From positions 182,785 through 246,784 of the forward strand of contig NZ_AFPK01000029.1 in assembly GCF_000220525.1 (NCBI RefSeq): a DNA stretch of 64,000 nucleotides. Reading direction: 5' to 3'. Positions 62,859 through 64,000 of this stretch are shown piece by piece; position 1 is the first letter of the stretch; the number at the start of each line of letters is the position of its first letter. The translations under genes and the position numbers were made by a program. The notes under the pieces were generated by a model. That model saw nothing but the letters and a program-made list of their open reading frames with translations, was not told the origin of the DNA and ran no database searches. Source of the DNA: Ochrovirga pacifica (GTDB lineage: Bacteria > Bacteroidota > Bacteroidia > Flavobacteriales > Flavobacteriaceae).

Positions 62859-63980
62859 ATGAAATTTATCTTTTATACGCTTTTACTTTTGATATGTTAT
62901 GCTTGCCAGCCTAAAAAGCAACATTCATCTATCACACAACAAAGTAACTTAAAATATGCTACAGGCTTTAGTTATCAACATTTTAAAAAGCTGACCAAAG
63001 TTACAGTATACAAACCTTTTAAAAATGCTTCTTATTCGTTTGAATACCTCATCATTACAGGAGATACTGTGGTACAACCTCAACACCCCAATCAATTTAT
63101 AATCAAACAACCAGTAACAAAATTAATTGCAAGTTCTACCACACAAATTCCTGTTTTAGAAGCTCTAAATAGTCAATCTTTGTTAAAAGGTTACCCTAAT
63201 ACAGCATACATTTCTTCTAAAAAAACAAGAGCATTGATTGATAAAGGAAAGGTGCTAGACTTGGGACATGAAGAAGATATGAATACAGAGTTGGTACTTA
63301 ACTTAAAACCTGATGTAATTTTCACTTTTGGTGTAAACCATTTAAGCAAGCAATTTTCAATCTTTAAAAAAGCTGGAATTCCATTAGTTGTTGATGCTAG
63401 CTGGCTAGAGAAAAATCCTTTAGGAAGGGCTGAATGGATTAAGTTTTTTGCTTTGTTCTTAGGAAAAGAAAAAGAAGCTTCCTTTATTTTTGATGAAATA
63501 GAAAAAAATTACACAACTGTTCTAAAAACTGTTTCGCAGACAACACATCACCCTAAAGTATTGTACGGAGATTTATTTCAAGACGTATGGTACGCTCCTG
63601 CTGGAGAAAGCTATATGGCCAAAATTTTAAGAGATGCCCAAATGGATTACTTATGGAAAGGTACTAAAGGAACAGGTAGTTTGTCTTTATCTTTTGAACG
63701 AGTGTTTTTAGAGGCCAAAGATGCTGCTATTTGGTTGGCTCCTGGAATTGCCAAAAACAAAGAACAATTAATAGATATGAATGTACATTACCAACAATTT
63801 TCTCCTTACAAAAACGATCAAATATATAGCTACGCCAATGCAACTGGAGCAACAGGTGGTTTGTTGTTTTTTGAATTAGGAGCTCTAAGACCAGATTATA
63901 TTCTAACTGACTTGGTGAAAATTGCACACCCAAAATTGTTAACAGACAAGAAGTTTACCTTTTTTGAGAAATTGCCATAA
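62859..63980 (+). CDS. ABC transporter substrate-binding lipoprotein (BtuF-like)
   Basis: A 373-residue class III binding protein. It has a lipobox (LLLICYACQPKK) and the BtuF/FhuD-like fold in two lobes, with PVTKLIASSTTQIPVLEAL and LVLNLKPDVIFTFG in the first and WIKFFALFLGKEKEASFIF in the second. The divergent position to BtuB and its riboswitch indicates vitamin B12 as ligand, although iron-siderophore proteins share the fold. BtuC and BtuD are not seen; the window ends 20 bp after the stop. Confidence 0.88.
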   Translation: MKFIFYTLLLLICYACQPKKQHSSITQQSNLKYATGFSYQHFKKLTKVTVYKPFKNASYSFEYLIITGDTVVQPQHPNQFIIKQPVTKLIASSTTQIPVLEALNSQSLLKGYPNTAYISSKKTRALIDKGKVLDLGHEEDMNTELVLNLKPDVIFTFGVNHLSKQFSIFKKAGIPLVVDASWLEKNPLGRAEWIKFFALFLGKEKEASFIFDEIEKNYTTVLKTVSQTTHHPKVLYGDLFQDVWYAPAGESYMAKILRDAQMDYLWKGTKGTGSLSLSFERVFLEAKDAAIWLAPGIAKNKEQLIDMNVHYQQFSPYKNDQIYSYANATGATGGLLFFELGALRPDYILTDLVKIAHPKLLTDKKFTFFEKLP

Positions 63981-64000
63981 AAAAAACTACTCGTATAGTT

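Noticed and set aside
1..64000. Mobile elements, prophage, tRNA or rRNA genes
   Set aside because: I found no transposase, integrase, phage structural gene or tRNA-like cloverleaf. Gene order and base composition look uniform throughout.

Overview
The window is about 64 kb of AT-rich chromosome from a Bacteroidota bacterium, almost certainly a (probably marine) member of the Flavobacteriaceae; I cannot fix the genus. The signs are: SusC/SusD pairs and CarboxypepD-like TonB receptors, promoter-like TAnnTTTG -7 boxes, almost no Shine-Dalgarno sequences, menaquinone (men) genes, GSCFA, MenE and split YeeE/YedE proteins typical of this family, and a beta-glucan (laminarin-type) utilisation locus. 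I see no rRNA or tRNA gene, insertion sequence, prophage or CRISPR array.

Layout. 0-3 kb: two tandem paralogous PAS histidine kinases and a convergent single-domain response regulator. 3-5.7 kb: YebC regulator and an acyl-CoA carboxylase beta subunit. 5.8-7.7 kb: a stress-type operon (FMN reductase, MarR, pirin) behind a palindromic operator-like site. 7.7-9.3 kb: a secreted nuclease and two small related unknown proteins. 9.4-16.6 kb (minus strand): TonB-dependent receptor, MenE, GSCFA protein, AlaS. 16.7-21.6 kb (plus): M23 peptidase, MerR, Bax-inhibitor-like protein, a NarL-type two-component pair and a small exported protein with NYKPW repeats. 21.7-28.6 kb: rhodanese, Era, two YeeE/YedE half-transporters, sterol desaturase, thioredoxin, OmpA-type protein, RluA-type pseudouridine synthase.

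28.7-41.2 kb is a polysaccharide utilisation locus read on the minus strand: membrane-spanning LuxR-type regulator, SusC, SusD, a TSP3-containing surface lipoprotein, GH16 and GH3. Together they should bind, cut (GH16), import (SusCD) and finish (GH3) a beta-1,3-glucan. 41.3-44.9 kb holds sulfane-sulfur genes: a small rhodanese, a CstB-like persulfide dioxygenase with rhodanese domains, and a SulP anion transporter. 45-58.9 kb: SerB, then a long minus-strand run (acyltransferase, CPBP protease, MenC, SRPBCC, MenA, two Fe-S oxidoreductase subunits, MCE/MlaD protein, amidase with three SPOR-like repeats) that faces LptD, and then the c-di-AMP cyclase CdaA. 59-64 kb: a cobalamin uptake locus with a B12 riboswitch in front of BtuB and a BtuG-like lipoprotein, and a divergent BtuF-like binding protein.

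The strongest undescribed signal is regulatory. A perfect palindrome GTAAC-N4-GTTAC occurs upstream of three separate sulfur transcription units (YeeE/YedE at 24 kb, CstB-like at 43.1 kb, SulP at 44.9 kb). In all three its centre lies exactly 36.5 bp from the end of a -7 promoter box, the geometry of a class II Crp/Fnr activator site. This suggests a coordinated sulfane-sulfur regulon controlled by a Crp/Fnr-family protein encoded outside the window.
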